Source: Acidobacteriota bacterium (GTDB lineage: Bacteria; Acidobacteriota; Terriglobia; Acidiferrales; UBA7541). Taken from it: a DNA stretch of 40,187 nt. The notes below the pieces were generated by a model. The model ran no database searches, was not told the DNA's origin, and saw only the letters and a list, made by a program, of their open reading frames with translations. The stretch lies in contig PLUM01000057.1 of the NCBI GenBank assembly GCA_003165465.1, forward strand, positions 1 to 40,187, written 5' to 3'. Made by a program: the position numbers and the translations under genes. Position 1 is the first letter of the stretch. Every line of letters starts with the position of its first letter. Of this stretch, positions 23,958 to 33,112 are shown piece by piece.

Positions 23958-26560
23958 AACTACCTTCCCTCTTCCCGGTTGCGTTTTTCGCTGGAGGAAT
24001 TCTCCTCTCGACCGGGTGGGAGGGATTGACCCCACTGAGTCCTCGCATCTGCATTCTTGCGGCGCTGCTGTTTTTGCTCATTGGCTATATCGGGCTTCGC
24101 CGAAACTGGATTCTGCCTGCCGCGCTCCTGGCCGCGGGAGCGTGGCTGTCGCTGGGCATGGCCGCGTCCAATCTGGAACGCGCTTCCGTACCTCCGAATC
24201 TCGCCGTCTCTCTGATCGAATCCGGAAAACTCGATGCGGGAGCAGCCTTGCGCTGGCGTGGCCTCTTGCGCGGCGATCCGCTCCAGGTGCCGTGGGGCGT
24301 TCGTTATGAAATCGATCTCGAAGAAGTCGAATCCGCCGCCGGGGCCACGCCCGTTGCCGGAGGCCTGCGTTTAACGTACTACGGCGCGGAATCAGCGGGC
24401 GTTGCTCCGCCTCCGGCGCGCGCCGGGGACCGCGTCGAGGTTCTTGCCCGCGCGCGCACCGTGCGCAATTATGGCAATCCCGGCAGCTTCGACGACCGCG
24501 AATTTCTCGCTTTCCAGAATATTCAACTGCAGGGCACGCTGCGGAGTGCGCAGCTTCTGACCATTGTGGATCATCCTCGATTGCGCCTCACCGACCGCTT
24601 TGCCCGCGCGCGCGGGCGTTTTCTGAATTCGCTGAACGATCTCTTCGCATCCCGGCCGGACGAAGGAGCGCTCGCCCGCGCCATGCTGCTTGGCGACCGC
24701 AGCTTTGTCGACCGCGACCGGGTGGTCGAATATCAGGAAACAGGCGTCTACCACGTTCTGGTGCTTGCCGGACTGCACGTCGGCGCGCTCGCCGTGTTTT
24801 TTCTCTGGGCCGGCCGCCGACTGCGCATCGGGCTTCTCCCTCGCATTATCCTGACTCTTCTCGCCCTCGCGGCCTACGCGAGCATCGTTGAGGATCGCCC
24901 GCCCATCGTTCGCGCCGTTCTCATGGCCGCCGTGTTTCTCTCGGCAAAACTTCTCTACCGCCGCATGGATTTGGTCAATATCGCGGCCATTGCCGCGCTC
25001 GTGATTCTCGCCGTGCGTCCGTCGGACCTCGGCTATCCCAGCTTTATCCTGTCTTTTTGCGCGGTGGCCACGATTGGAGCGATTGGCGTGCCGTGGATCG
25101 AGCGATCCAGCGAGCCTTACCGCCATGCGCTCGATCACCTCGCCGACGTGACGCGTGACGCATCCCACGCGCCGCGCGTGATTCAGCTCCGGATCGAACT
25201 GCGCGCCGCAGCCGCGTGGATTTCCGCGCGCCGGCCGCGACTCACGGCGCGCATTGCATCGGACCTGCTGGTTTGGCCTCTTCGGGCCGCTCTTTTTTTC
25301 TGGGAAATTATTCTGCTTTCCGCCGCTCTTCAACTCGGAATGCTGCCGCCGCTCGCCTACTATTTTCATCGCGTCACTTTGGCGGGACCGCTGGCCAATG
25401 TTCCCGCGCTTTTGCTGACGGCGCTCGCCGTTCCCATCGGCTTCCTGATGCTCGCCGCGTCTCTCGTATCTCGCGCGCTGGCCGGATGGCTTGCACAACT
25501 TTTGGGAATTCTTCTCGCGATGCTCGATGCCACCGTTCGATGGTTTGCAGGCTGGCACGGCGCGAGTTATCGCATTCCGGAGCCGCACCTGATGATTATC
25601 GCGTTATTTGCGGCGCTCGCGATTGCTCTCTCCGCCGCATTGCGAGTCCGGAGCTGGAATTTCAAGTGGTATGCGGGCATCTTCGCCGCGCTGCTCGCAA
25701 CGGCCACGGTTATCGCGACATACCCTTTTTCGCCCCGCTTCACGCCCGGCGTGTTGGAATTGACGGTGCTCGACGTCGGCCAAGGGGACAGCCTTTTTCT
25801 TTCCTTTCCGCGCGGGCGTACCATGCTGATCGATGCGGGCGGCGAACTCGGAATTTTTCATTCCGGCGGCATGAAGTCCGGAATTGACGTTGGCGAGGAT
25901 GTCGTTTCGCCGTATTTGTGGTCGCGCGGAATCAAGCAAATTGACGTTGTCGCCCTCACTCATGCGCATGAGGATCACCTGGGAGGGCTTCCCGCGGTGT
26001 TCGACAATTTTCGCGTTCGGGAACTCTGGGTTGGCCGCGACATTCAGAGCGAGGCTTACCGGCGCGTCCTTGCCGTGGCACGGGCACACGGCGTGCTCAT
26101 CCGGCACCTGAAGCAGGGCGATACATTTTCCGAGGATGGCGTGTCGGGAAGCGTTCTGTGGCCGGAGGATCTTTCCGAAGGACGGTCCGCAAAGAATGAC
26201 GATTCGCTCGTCCTGCGCCTTGCCGATGGAGCGGAATCGTTTCTGCTGGCGGGAGATATCGAACGCCCGTCGGAGCGCGGAATTCTGGCAGATGCGGAAC
26301 CTGTGGGAGCGAATTTCCTGAAAGTCGCGCATCACGGAAGCAAAACTTCCACGACCGAACCGTTTCTGGACGCTTCTCATCCAGCGTTCGCGGCGATTTC
26401 CGTGGGCAGGGACAACAGTTTCGGCCATCCATCGCCCGAAGTGACCGAGCGGCTGGAAGCGGCCGGCGTGCGCGTCTACCGCACCGATCGCGACGGCGCC
26501 ATAACCGCAAGTACCGATGGCAGCACGCTGAACGTGAGCGCGTTCCTGCGCGCGCGGTAA
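23954..26560 (+). CDS. comEC: ComEC/Rec2 DNA-uptake channel protein
   Basis: 868 residues: a DUF4131-type N-terminal domain with two membrane helices and an OB-like part (about 1-230), a competence domain with multiple membrane helices (LVLAGLHVGALAVFF near 272 onward, to about 590), then a metallo-beta-lactamase domain. Its metal motif is THAHEDHLGG, with His670, His672, Asp674 and His675, and a later VAHHGSKTS. ComEC transports single-stranded DNA across the inner membrane; the MBL domain is thought to degrade the other strand. The gene looks intact, so the organism may be competent if pilus genes exist elsewhere. It overlaps rlmD by 4 nt and converges on the next operon across a palindromic repeat. 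Confidence 0.92.
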   Translation: MKLPSLFPVAFFAGGILLSTGWEGLTPLSPRICILAALLFLLIGYIGLRRNWILPAALLAAGAWLSLGMAASNLERASVPPNLAVSLIESGKLDAGAALRWRGLLRGDPLQVPWGVRYEIDLEEVESAAGATPVAGGLRLTYYGAESAGVAPPPARAGDRVEVLARARTVRNYGNPGSFDDREFLAFQNIQLQGTLRSAQLLTIVDHPRLRLTDRFARARGRFLNSLNDLFASRPDEGALARAMLLGDRSFVDRDRVVEYQETGVYHVLVLAGLHVGALAVFFLWAGRRLRIGLLPRIILTLLALAAYASIVEDRPPIVRAVLMAAVFLSAKLLYRRMDLVNIAAIAALVILAVRPSDLGYPSFILSFCAVATIGAIGVPWIERSSEPYRHALDHLADVTRDASHAPRVIQLRIELRAAAAWISARRPRLTARIASDLLVWPLRAALFFWEIILLSAALQLGMLPPLAYYFHRVTLAGPLANVPALLLTALAVPIGFLMLAASLVSRALAGWLAQLLGILLAMLDATVRWFAGWHGASYRIPEPHLMIIALFAALAIALSAALRVRSWNFKWYAGIFAALLATATVIATYPFSPRFTPGVLELTVLDVGQGDSLFLSFPRGRTMLIDAGGELGIFHSGGMKSGIDVGEDVVSPYLWSRGIKQIDVVALTHAHEDHLGGLPAVFDNFRVRELWVGRDIQSEAYRRVLAVARAHGVLIRHLKQGDTFSEDGVSGSVLWPEDLSEGRSAKNDDSLVLRLADGAESFLLAGDIERPSERGILADAEPVGANFLKVAHHGSKTSTTEPFLDASHPAFAAISVGRDNSFGHPSPEVTERLEAAGVRVYRTDRDGAITASTDGSTLNVSAFLRAR

Positions 26561-26569
26561 ACGATTCGA

Positions 26570-26648
26570 GTGGCACAGGCTTCAGCCTGTGTGGTTTTGA
26601 TTTGCCGCCGACGAAAGTCAAAAGAACACAGGCTGAAGCCTGTGCTAC
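26570..26648. repeat. 79-bp palindromic intergenic repeat, copy A
   Basis: Two inverted arms based on CACAGGCTTCAGCCTGTG flank a conserved spacer beginning TTTTGATTTG and containing GAAAGTCAAAAGAACA. It fills the gap between the converging comEC and methyltransferase genes, ending 2 nt from the latter's stop, and could serve both as a terminator hairpin. A close copy lies at 35458-35536. Confidence 0.85.
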
Positions 26649-26650
26649 CT

Positions 26651-27196
26651 TCATCCCCGCGCCAGCATGAGAATCCACAGAATCGCCATGGCCACGGCGA
26701 GGCCGATGGCGGCCTCATATTCACGATTCTGCCGGTAGATCCGCCACGAAAATCGCTGCGTCGATGCAACAGCGGGCGTAAATCGAGGCCAGAACGCGGG
26801 AACCTTCGATGCGTATTCATCAAACGGAGCGCCGTACAAAGTTTTAAGCTCGGCCTGTTCTCGCCGAATCACGGCCGGATAAAACACAGCCAGGTACGCA
26901 GCCAGCAACAGCGCGGATTTCCAGGAATGGCTCGCCACGGAAAATCCCACGGCAAAGAGCGTGCTGCCCAAATACAAAGGGTTTCGAGTGAAGGCGTACG
27001 GCCCCGAGGTGGCCAGTTGCTGGTGCTTGCGGAGATGTCCCGCGGCGTATCCGCGCACGAGCAGGCCCACCAATGCAATGCCCACTCCGCACAGCAGCCA
27101 TTTGAATTGCGGCCGCGCAAACGAGAATGCCGCGATGCCCACCGGATATCCCACACGAACGCGCCAGCGAATCCAGAAATTCGTCGGGGCGCTCAC
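26651..27196 (-). CDS. ICMT/PEMT-like integral membrane methyltransferase
   Basis: 181 residues from GTG 27196, overlapping the waaC TGA by 4 nt. Three to four membrane helices (about 32-52, 76-105 and a last one near 160-180). The SAM-site motif GPYAFTRNPLYLGS at 65-78 and the Glu-rich REQAELKTLYGAPFDEY segment match the isoprenylcysteine carboxyl methyltransferase / phospholipid methyltransferase superfamily. Bacterial members methylate varied lipophilic substrates. Its coupling to the LPS-core operon suggests a lipid or sugar-lipid substrate, but this is inference. Confidence 0.82.
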   Translation of the reverse strand: MSAPTNFWIRWRVRVGYPVGIAAFSFARPQFKWLLCGVGIALVGLLVRGYAAGHLRKHQQLATSGPYAFTRNPLYLGSTLFAVGFSVASHSWKSALLLAAYLAVFYPAVIRREQAELKTLYGAPFDEYASKVPAFWPRFTPAVASTQRFSWRIYRQNREYEAAIGLAVAMAILWILMLARG

Positions 27197-28209
27197 GCGG
27201 GCGCCTTCAGCAGCGCGCCGGCCGCGTCCATCACGTCTTCGACCGTAATTCGCAGCATCGCCGCCGAATAATCCGCGCGCCGCTTGTAGCTGATTTCCTC
27301 GGGCCGCGCCTTGTGCACAATCGCCGCGCCGGGCGCAAAAGGGCCGTTGCGCGCAGGGTCGGTAGGCCCGTACAGGCCGACGACCGGCGCGCCGAGCGCC
27401 GCCGCCAAATGCAGCGGACCGGAGTCCGCGGCAATCACACATCGCGCATGAGCCAGTAGTCCCATCAATTCCTCGAGCGTCGTTGAGATGAGCGCGGGTT
27501 GGGCGGGGGTTGCCGCGCGCAGCACTTCCTCGGCAATGAATTTTTCACCCGGACCGTGAATCACGACCACGCGCAAATTATATTTCCGCCCAAACTCGCG
27601 GCACAATTCGCCATACCGCTCCGCCGGCCAGCATTTCGCGCGCCAGCTTCCGCCGGGCCCCACAACGATGTACCCTCCGTCGATTCCCCTCTCATGCAGG
27701 CGCGCGCGAATCGATGCCGCGCCACCGGCGGGAACACGCAGTGGATATTCCGGCGTTGCGGGACGCGCCGCGCCCGCGCGTTCCACCAGGGAATAATTCA
27801 ACTCGGCGACGTGCCGCCCGGTGGGAATCACGCGCTCGGTATAAAACATCGCCGCGCCCGCTTCGCGCGCCCAATTGCGGTTGAAGCCGATGCGCCGCGG
27901 AGCGCCCGAAAGCGCGGCCAGCAGGGACGATTTATAAAGGCCCTGAAAATCGATGACGCACGTGTACCGGTTCTCGCGCAGCCGTTGCACGCACTCCACC
28001 GCGCCCCATGCCGAACGGCGTTCAAACGGAATCACCTCGCCGAGGGCCGGACTTCCTTCGAGCACCGGCGCCCATTTTCGCTCGACAACCCAATCGATTC
28101 GCGCACCCGCGTGCGCCGCTCGCAGAGCGGCAACCGCCGGAATCGTGTGCAGAATATCGCCGAGCGCGGTCAGCCGCACAACCAGAAAACGCTCCTCGCG
28201 TTTACTCAT
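27193..28209 (-). CDS. waaC: Lipopolysaccharide heptosyltransferase, WaaC-like
   Basis: 338 residues from ATG 28209, which overlaps the gmhB stop by 8 nt. Glycosyltransferase family 9 features: VVRLTALGDILHTIPAVAAL at the N-terminus, VVGPGGSWRAKCWPAERY in the middle, and a donor-binding region ending CVIAADSGPLHLAAALGAPV and VGLYGPTDPARNGP. The ILHTIPA form of the first motif fits heptosyltransferase I, which adds the first heptose to Kdo. A second, distinct heptosyltransferase lies upstream, giving the usual WaaC/WaaF pair. Confidence 0.9.
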   Translation of the reverse strand: MSKREERFLVVRLTALGDILHTIPAVAALRAAHAGARIDWVVERKWAPVLEGSPALGEVIPFERRSAWGAVECVQRLRENRYTCVIDFQGLYKSSLLAALSGAPRRIGFNRNWAREAGAAMFYTERVIPTGRHVAELNYSLVERAGAARPATPEYPLRVPAGGAASIRARLHERGIDGGYIVVGPGGSWRAKCWPAERYGELCREFGRKYNLRVVVIHGPGEKFIAEEVLRAATPAQPALISTTLEELMGLLAHARCVIAADSGPLHLAAALGAPVVGLYGPTDPARNGPFAPGAAIVHKARPEEISYKRRADYSAAMLRITVEDVMDAAGALLKAPA

Positions 28210-28792
28210 CGCGACGCAGCGCACCCCCGCCGCGCTTGAGAATATTGCGCACGGCATCCGTCAGGTTTTCGGCCAGCGCATCGGGCTGCCGCGGCCAGGT
28301 GGAGCGATAATATTCGTATTCTCCGCGCCCGTATCCGGTCATCACCAGAATCCCGCGCGTGCCCGCCGCGTGTCCCATTTCGAGGTCCGCGTAACGGTCG
28401 CCCACGACCCAGGAAGCGGTGAGGTCCAACGCATGTTCGCGCGCCGCGCGTTCCAGCAAACCAGGATGTGGCTTGCGGCACTCGCAGGCGTCTTCCGATT
28501 TGTGCGGGCAGAAGTAGATCGCGTCGATTCGCGCGCCCCCGGCCGCAAGCTCGGCAATCATTTTTTGGTGAACCTCGTGCACCAGCGATTCCGGAAAAAT
28601 GTTTCGCGCAATTCCTGACTGGTTCGTCACGACAATCACCGGAATTTCCGCCCGGTTCAACCGGCGGATCGCCTCGGCCGCGTACGGAAAAATCCGGAAA
28701 CGGTTGATGTGATTGACGTAGCCCATTTCCTCGCAGATCGTGCCGTCGCGGTCCAGAAACACCGCGCGGCGCGGCAGTCGTGTTTCAGGCAT
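28202..28792 (-). CDS. gmhB: D-glycero-D-manno-heptose 1,7-bisphosphate 7-phosphatase
   Basis: 196 residues from ATG 28792, overlapping the waaF stop by 8 nt. HAD-superfamily phosphatase: nucleophile Asp14 and acid Asp16 in FLDRDGTI, VVTNQSGIARNIF, and VVGDRYADLEMG. The GmhB-type zinc site is complete with Cys95, His97, Cys103 and Cys105 (FCPHKSEDACECRKPHPG). It removes the 7-phosphate in ADP-heptose or GDP-heptose synthesis. The related histidinol phosphatase is ruled out by context. No gmhA or hldE is in the window. Confidence 0.94.
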   Translation of the reverse strand: MPETRLPRRAVFLDRDGTICEEMGYVNHINRFRIFPYAAEAIRRLNRAEIPVIVVTNQSGIARNIFPESLVHEVHQKMIAELAAGGARIDAIYFCPHKSEDACECRKPHPGLLERAAREHALDLTASWVVGDRYADLEMGHAAGTRGILVMTGYGRGEYEYYRSTWPRQPDALAENLTDAVRNILKRGGGALRRDE

Positions 28793-29849
28793 TCTCGGGG
28801 CCTCTCGCAAAAATATCTTTCGTGACATTTTTAATTTGCCTCGCGGCCATGAACACGGAATCCACCGTAATGCGCGTCATGCAGCGGTGATCCACCGGGC
28901 ACTGGCGCAAAAAACACGGGCTGCAGGAAACGGCCTCGCGCATCAGGGTGAATTGCTCCGTCACGGGCGCGGTGCCCTCCGGATCCGTCGAACCAAAAAT
29001 ACCGATGACCGGAAGGCCTGCGGCGGCGGCCACGTGCATGGCACCCGAATCGTTGCTGATAAAAACCGAACAGGAAGCGAACAGCGCCGCGAGATCGCGC
29101 ATGGAAGTCTCCCCGACCAGGGAAATCGCGCGCCGCTTCATATTCGAACCAATACGAGCGGCAATTTCTTTTTCGCCCGGCGTGCCAAAAAATATCACAT
29201 CGGCGCCGCATTCCGAAATCAGGCGGTCCGCAAGGAGCGCGAACCGTTCGGGCGGCCAGCACTTGGCCGCGCCGTATGAAGCTCCGGGAGCGATTGCGCA
29301 GCGCCATGCGCCGTCTCTTGCGCCCGCGCTTCGCAGCGCGGCTTCCGCCGCCGCTCGCGCCGCATCCGAAACGTGCAAACGAATCGCCGGGAGCAGCGGC
29401 GAAGACTCGATCCATCCCGCACGGCGCACCAATTCAAGATAGTAATGGGATTCGTGACGCGGAATTTCTCCCTCGCGCGGAACCCTTATCGCTTTCGTGA
29501 GCAGCGCTCCGCGCCCATCCCGCGCATATCCGATGCGCTCGCGAATGCCCGCGCGCCACGCCAGCCACGCGGCTTCAAACGCGTTTTGCAGCAGCACGGC
29601 GCCATCAAACACTTCCGCGCGCAACTCGCCGATGAGTCTTCTCCGGCCCATCCATCCGCGATGGCGTCCGCGAAAGTCGTATGGCAGGATGCGGTCCGCG
29701 AACGGTTGCCCGGAAAACACGTCCGCAACGGCAGGCCGAGCCAGAATGCAGATTTCGGCGTCCGCGCGCGCGCGGCGAATCGCTTCCAGGGCGGGAATCG
29801 CCATCACCGCATCGCCCACCCAATTCGGGGCGCGCACGAGAATTTTCAT
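28785..29849 (-). CDS. waaF: Lipopolysaccharide heptosyltransferase, WaaF-like
   Basis: 354 residues from ATG 29849 (an upstream extension would run far into lpxK and adds unlikely residues); the ATG overlaps the lpxK TGA by 4 nt. GT9 family: KILVRAPNWVGDAVMAIPAL, the heptosyltransferase II form of the N-terminal motif, then APGASYGAAKCWPPERFALL and FISNDSGAMHVAAAAGLPV followed by GIFGSTDP. It adds the second inner-core heptose. The C-terminus contains CSPCFLRQCPVDHRCM, the Cys-rich stretch often seen in WaaF-like proteins. Confidence 0.93.
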   Translation of the reverse strand: MKILVRAPNWVGDAVMAIPALEAIRRARADAEICILARPAVADVFSGQPFADRILPYDFRGRHRGWMGRRRLIGELRAEVFDGAVLLQNAFEAAWLAWRAGIRERIGYARDGRGALLTKAIRVPREGEIPRHESHYYLELVRRAGWIESSPLLPAIRLHVSDAARAAAEAALRSAGARDGAWRCAIAPGASYGAAKCWPPERFALLADRLISECGADVIFFGTPGEKEIAARIGSNMKRRAISLVGETSMRDLAALFASCSVFISNDSGAMHVAAAAGLPVIGIFGSTDPEGTAPVTEQFTLMREAVSCSPCFLRQCPVDHRCMTRITVDSVFMAARQIKNVTKDIFARGPENA

Positions 29850-30874
29850 TGCGCCGCGCCCGCTTTCCCGCGCCCGGCTGCGTCCATAACGGCGCTCCAG
29901 AAACCATCGGGCATCGCGAACGATATCCTGCAGCAATACGCGGGCAATGTCTTAAATTGGATGTTCCGCAAATTCCACACGTCTTTTTCCGTGCACAGCA
30001 GCGCATCGGCGCCGCACTCTTGCGCGCTTCGCTCCAACTCCTCGGCATCGCGCTTGGTGTACACGTGATGATCCGCAAAGCCGCGCCGCTGCGCCACCTG
30101 AAAACCCCAGCTGCGCAAATTCTCGAAAAATGCGGAGCTATTCCCAATTCCGCAAAACGCCAGGAACCGCGCTTTCGGCCATTCTCCGGGCGGCAAGTCC
30201 ACATCGAGCCGTGGAATGCGCAGAACGCTTTCGATGCGCGTGGAGGCGTAAAAGATTGGACTGCTGGTGTGCCGGCGAACGATCGCTTCGGTCGCGGGCA
30301 AGGACGCCTCCATGCTTCGCGTGATGACCACGATATCCGCACGACGGAGCGCCGAGACCGGCTCGCGCAACCGTCCCGCGGGCAGAACCATGCCGCCGCC
30401 AAACGGATCGGTTGCGTCCACCAGCACGATGTCCGCGTCGCGCGCGAGTTTCAAATGCTGAAATCCGTCGTCCAGCACAAACCAATCGGCTCCGTGCCTT
30501 GCGAGAACCATGCCGTTCTTGTACCGGTCCGGCCCCACGCCAAGTTGAACTTTTCCCGCGACCCGCTCCCGCAAGAGCGCCACTTCATCGCTCTGCGAAA
30601 CCCCTCTCGCGCCGGCATCCGGCGTTCCGCGATACCCTCGCGTCAGAATCGCCGCGTGCTTCCCTTCCTGAACAAGCCGCTCGGCAATCCACAAAACCAT
30701 TGGCGTTTTTCCGGTGCCGCCCACCGTCAGATTTCCCACGGCGATCACCGTGCCTGGCAATTTGCGTTTCCGAAAAATCCCTCGCGTATGGCCCCAGGCT
30801 TTCGCGCGCATGATCGCGGAATAGAGAACCGCGAGCGGCCACAGTGCGCGAAGCCATCCCGACGAGCGCGTCAC
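29846..30874 (-). CDS. lpxK: Tetraacyldisaccharide 4'-kinase
   Basis: 342 residues from GTG 30874, which overlaps the waaA TGA as GTGA; a frame extending to 31015 has no support. It phosphorylates the 4' position of the lipid A precursor. A single N-terminal membrane-associated helix (about 8-24) precedes the Walker A GGTGKT at 52-57 (VGNLTVGGTGKTP). Other family marks: YRGTPDAGARGVSQSDEVAL, LDDGFQHLKLARDADIVL and VDATDPFGGG. Its place directly after waaA ties lipid A and core synthesis together. Confidence 0.94.
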   Translation of the reverse strand: MTRSSGWLRALWPLAVLYSAIMRAKAWGHTRGIFRKRKLPGTVIAVGNLTVGGTGKTPMVLWIAERLVQEGKHAAILTRGYRGTPDAGARGVSQSDEVALLRERVAGKVQLGVGPDRYKNGMVLARHGADWFVLDDGFQHLKLARDADIVLVDATDPFGGGMVLPAGRLREPVSALRRADIVVITRSMEASLPATEAIVRRHTSSPIFYASTRIESVLRIPRLDVDLPPGEWPKARFLAFCGIGNSSAFFENLRSWGFQVAQRRGFADHHVYTKRDAEELERSAQECGADALLCTEKDVWNLRNIQFKTLPAYCCRISFAMPDGFWSAVMDAAGRGKAGAAQ

Positions 30875-32226
30875 TCCGCGCCTCCATCCGGGCCAATCGC
30901 CCGCACGATGCGCCCCAGAACGCGCTCCGTCGCTCCACGATTTTTGTCCACGAGGTTCCGCGCGCTCGCGCCCATGCGCGCCGCGCGCCCCGGATTCCGA
31001 AGCAAACCGACCCACGCCGCGCCCAAATCTTCCGCGCTTTTCACCTGAATCGCGGCCTCCGCCGCGATAAAATTCCCCGCCATTTCGAGAAAATTTTCCA
31101 TCGAAGGGCCGAAGATTGGAACTTTACGGAAAGCCGCCGGCTCGAGAATGTTGTGCCCGCCGCCTGGAACGAGCGAGCCCCCCACAAACACCGCGTCGGC
31201 AAACCGGTACAACCCGGCGAGTTCGCCGAGGCTGTCAAGCAGGAACACGTTTCCAGGCTCGGACAGCGCGCCCGGCCCGCTTCCGTTGAGCGTAATTTCG
31301 CGACGGCGCAACAATTTTCGCCCCGATTGCGTGACGATTGCGGCCGAGTGGTCGAACTGCTCCGGCTTCCGCGGCGCGAGAATCAGAAGCGCTCGGGGAA
31401 ATTCGCGCTCCACGTCCGCAAACGCCCGCAGCACAGGCGCCTCTTCATTCGCAAGCACGCTCCCGGCAACCACGACTGGGCCGCGTTCGCCCGTTGCGAG
31501 TTCAGCCCCAAGCCACGCGGAGAGCGGACTATCGCACGGCTCGACAAGATCGTATTTGAGATTGCCGGTGACCAGGACTCGCTCACCCGGCGCTCCCAAC
31601 GCAATCAGGCGCGCCGCATCCTCCTCGCTTTGCATCAGAAACAATGCCGCATCGCTCAAAATGTGTTTCAGAAATCCAGAGAGCGCCCCGGCGGAATACG
31701 CGAGCGCGCGGCGATAGCCGCGGAATGAGCGCTCCGAGAGACGCCCGTTCACGAAAATGACCGGCACGCCTCCGCGCCGGCACTCGCGTAGAAAATTTGG
31801 CCAGATCTCAGTCTCCACGACGATCAGCGCGCCAGGGCGAGCGGCCAAGAGCGCCCTTCTTACAGGACCTCGCCAGTCCAGCGGAAAATAAAAAATCGCG
31901 TCCGCAAACGGCATCCGCTCGCGCGCGATTTTCTGGCCCGTAACCGTGGTGGTGGAAACAACGAGGCGGCGCTGCGGAAATGTTTCCTTGAGCCTCCGCG
32001 CCAGCGGAAGCACGGCAAGAACTTCGCCGACGGATACGGCATGAATCCAGATTGTTTTGTCCCGCGCACTGGGAGAACCCCCCGCGCGCAGTTCGCGTGG
32101 AAATTTCCATCCGAGGCGCTCCGGGATGTTGCCAAGGTATTTCCCCTGCGCGAGCCCGCGCAGCAGAAAATACGGAGAGAGCAGGAGCATCCCCGCGGCC
32201 GTCAGCAGACTATAGAGCGCATACAT
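30871..32226 (-). CDS. waaA: 3-deoxy-D-manno-octulosonic acid (Kdo) transferase
   Basis: 451 residues from ATG 32226; a frame reaching 32283 is possible but adds residues unlike the family start. One N-terminal membrane helix (YSLLTAAGMLLLSPYFLLRG), a GT30 domain with IWIHAVSVGEVLAVLPL, and the C-terminal AVFVGGSLVPGGGHNILEPA donor site. It adds Kdo to lipid IVA, before heptoses. It leads the waaA-lpxK-waaF-gmhB-waaC-methyltransferase operon, with a promoter-like pair at 32303-32330. Confidence 0.95.
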   Translation of the reverse strand: MYALYSLLTAAGMLLLSPYFLLRGLAQGKYLGNIPERLGWKFPRELRAGGSPSARDKTIWIHAVSVGEVLAVLPLARRLKETFPQRRLVVSTTTVTGQKIARERMPFADAIFYFPLDWRGPVRRALLAARPGALIVVETEIWPNFLRECRRGGVPVIFVNGRLSERSFRGYRRALAYSAGALSGFLKHILSDAALFLMQSEEDAARLIALGAPGERVLVTGNLKYDLVEPCDSPLSAWLGAELATGERGPVVVAGSVLANEEAPVLRAFADVEREFPRALLILAPRKPEQFDHSAAIVTQSGRKLLRRREITLNGSGPGALSEPGNVFLLDSLGELAGLYRFADAVFVGGSLVPGGGHNILEPAAFRKVPIFGPSMENFLEMAGNFIAAEAAIQVKSAEDLGAAWVGLLRNPGRAARMGASARNLVDKNRGATERVLGRIVRAIGPDGGAE

Positions 32227-32302
32227 CCCAAGAGGCCCTCGACGGGCCGTCTCCTGTCTGGAGAAACTATAGAACGATCCCACTTGTTCCCGTAACGCGA
32301 AT

Positions 32303-32330
32303 ATTATAGGCGCGCCGCAGCCATTGGCAT
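32303..32330 (-). promoter_or_regulatory. Candidate promoter of the LPS-core operon
   Basis: Minus strand: ATGCCA (32325-32330, four of six), 16-nt spacer, perfect TATAAT (32303-32308). The leader to ATG 32226 would be about 70 nt. Confidence 0.5.
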
Positions 32331-32397
32331 ACCATCATCGGCAGATCGAAACAGAGCGAACCTATTTCCGGGAAGGTGCATCATAGCCAACCAGATC

Positions 32398-33033
32398 ATG
32401 TTCCGCGCGATGCTCACCATTTTGATGCTCGTCCCGCTCGGCGCGTTTGCTCAAAGCGCGCCTGCCGACCCGACGTCGCTGCGCGCCCGCGACGAGCATC
32501 AGAACCTGACCATCCTCGCCGATCCCTATCTCAAGGCCGAGCGCTACAATGGAGTCTTCGGCAAACATTCCCCGTACGGCGCGGGCATCGTTGCCATCGA
32601 CGTGTATTTCCGGAACGACAATAACGGGCCGATTCGCCTCAACCCCGAAACCATCCAACTGGTTATTTCTCAGCCCGGCGAAGAGCGCCAGCGCCTTGGC
32701 CCTCTTTCTACCGAAGACGTGGCCGATCGCACGGTGCTGAAAGCCAACGCCAATCCTCGCACGCGCCGTCCCTTCCCGTTTCCCAGCTCCACACCCGGCA
32801 TGAGCCACAACAAGGCTTGGACGGAAATGACCAAAGCGCTCAATTCCGTTGCCCTCGGAACCAACGTTCTGCCGCCTCATGCCACCACTCACGGATTCCT
32901 CTTCTTCGATCTGAATCATGATTTCGAGGCGATTCGCAACACCCACCTTTATATTCCGGACCTCGCCTTCGTGAAGGACAACAAAGCCCTCTTCTTTTTC
33001 GAGATCGATCTCGCCGACGCTCCCTGGAAATAA
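32398..33033 (+). CDS. Secreted protein of unknown function
   Basis: 211 residues with a signal peptide (cleavage near AFAQS, residue 19); a second ATG at 32410 keeps it. The mature protein has an unbroken composition of beta-sandwich type: LTILADPYLKAERYNGVFG, then IVAIDVYFRNDNNGPIRLNP, PETIQLVISQPGEERQRLGP and VLPPHATTHGFLFFDLNHDF. Its pattern (a free N-terminal strand, then a domain that mentions extrinsic strands and a late FFFEIDL strand) suggests one immunoglobulin-like domain. No enzyme motif is seen. It is divergent from waaA and precedes pcrA; a small hairpin separates it from pcrA. Confidence 0.78.
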   Translation: MFRAMLTILMLVPLGAFAQSAPADPTSLRARDEHQNLTILADPYLKAERYNGVFGKHSPYGAGIVAIDVYFRNDNNGPIRLNPETIQLVISQPGEERQRLGPLSTEDVADRTVLKANANPRTRRPFPFPSSTPGMSHNKAWTEMTKALNSVALGTNVLPPHATTHGFLFFDLNHDFEAIRNTHLYIPDLAFVKDNKALFFFEIDLADAPWK

Positions 33034-33035
33034 TT

Positions 33036-33052
33036 TTCGCTCCGGGAGCGAA
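33036..33052 (+). terminator. Weak hairpin after the secreted protein gene
   Basis: TTCGCTC-CGG-GAGCGAA, a perfect 7-bp stem with 3-nt loop, lies 3 nt past the stop and is followed by only three T residues. A weak intrinsic terminator is possible; it sits right before the pcrA promoter. Confidence 0.35.
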
Positions 33053-33053
33053 T

Positions 33054-33082
33054 TTGCCCAACGCGCCGCCGTCGGTTAGAAT
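33054..33082 (+). promoter_or_regulatory. Candidate promoter of pcrA
   Basis: TTGCCC (33054-33059), 17-nt spacer, TAGAAT (33077-33082). The predicted leader before ATG 33113 is about 24 nt. Confidence 0.55.
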
Positions 33083-33112
33083 GGTGCCTGCAAACAAGTC
33101 TACTCCCCCAAC

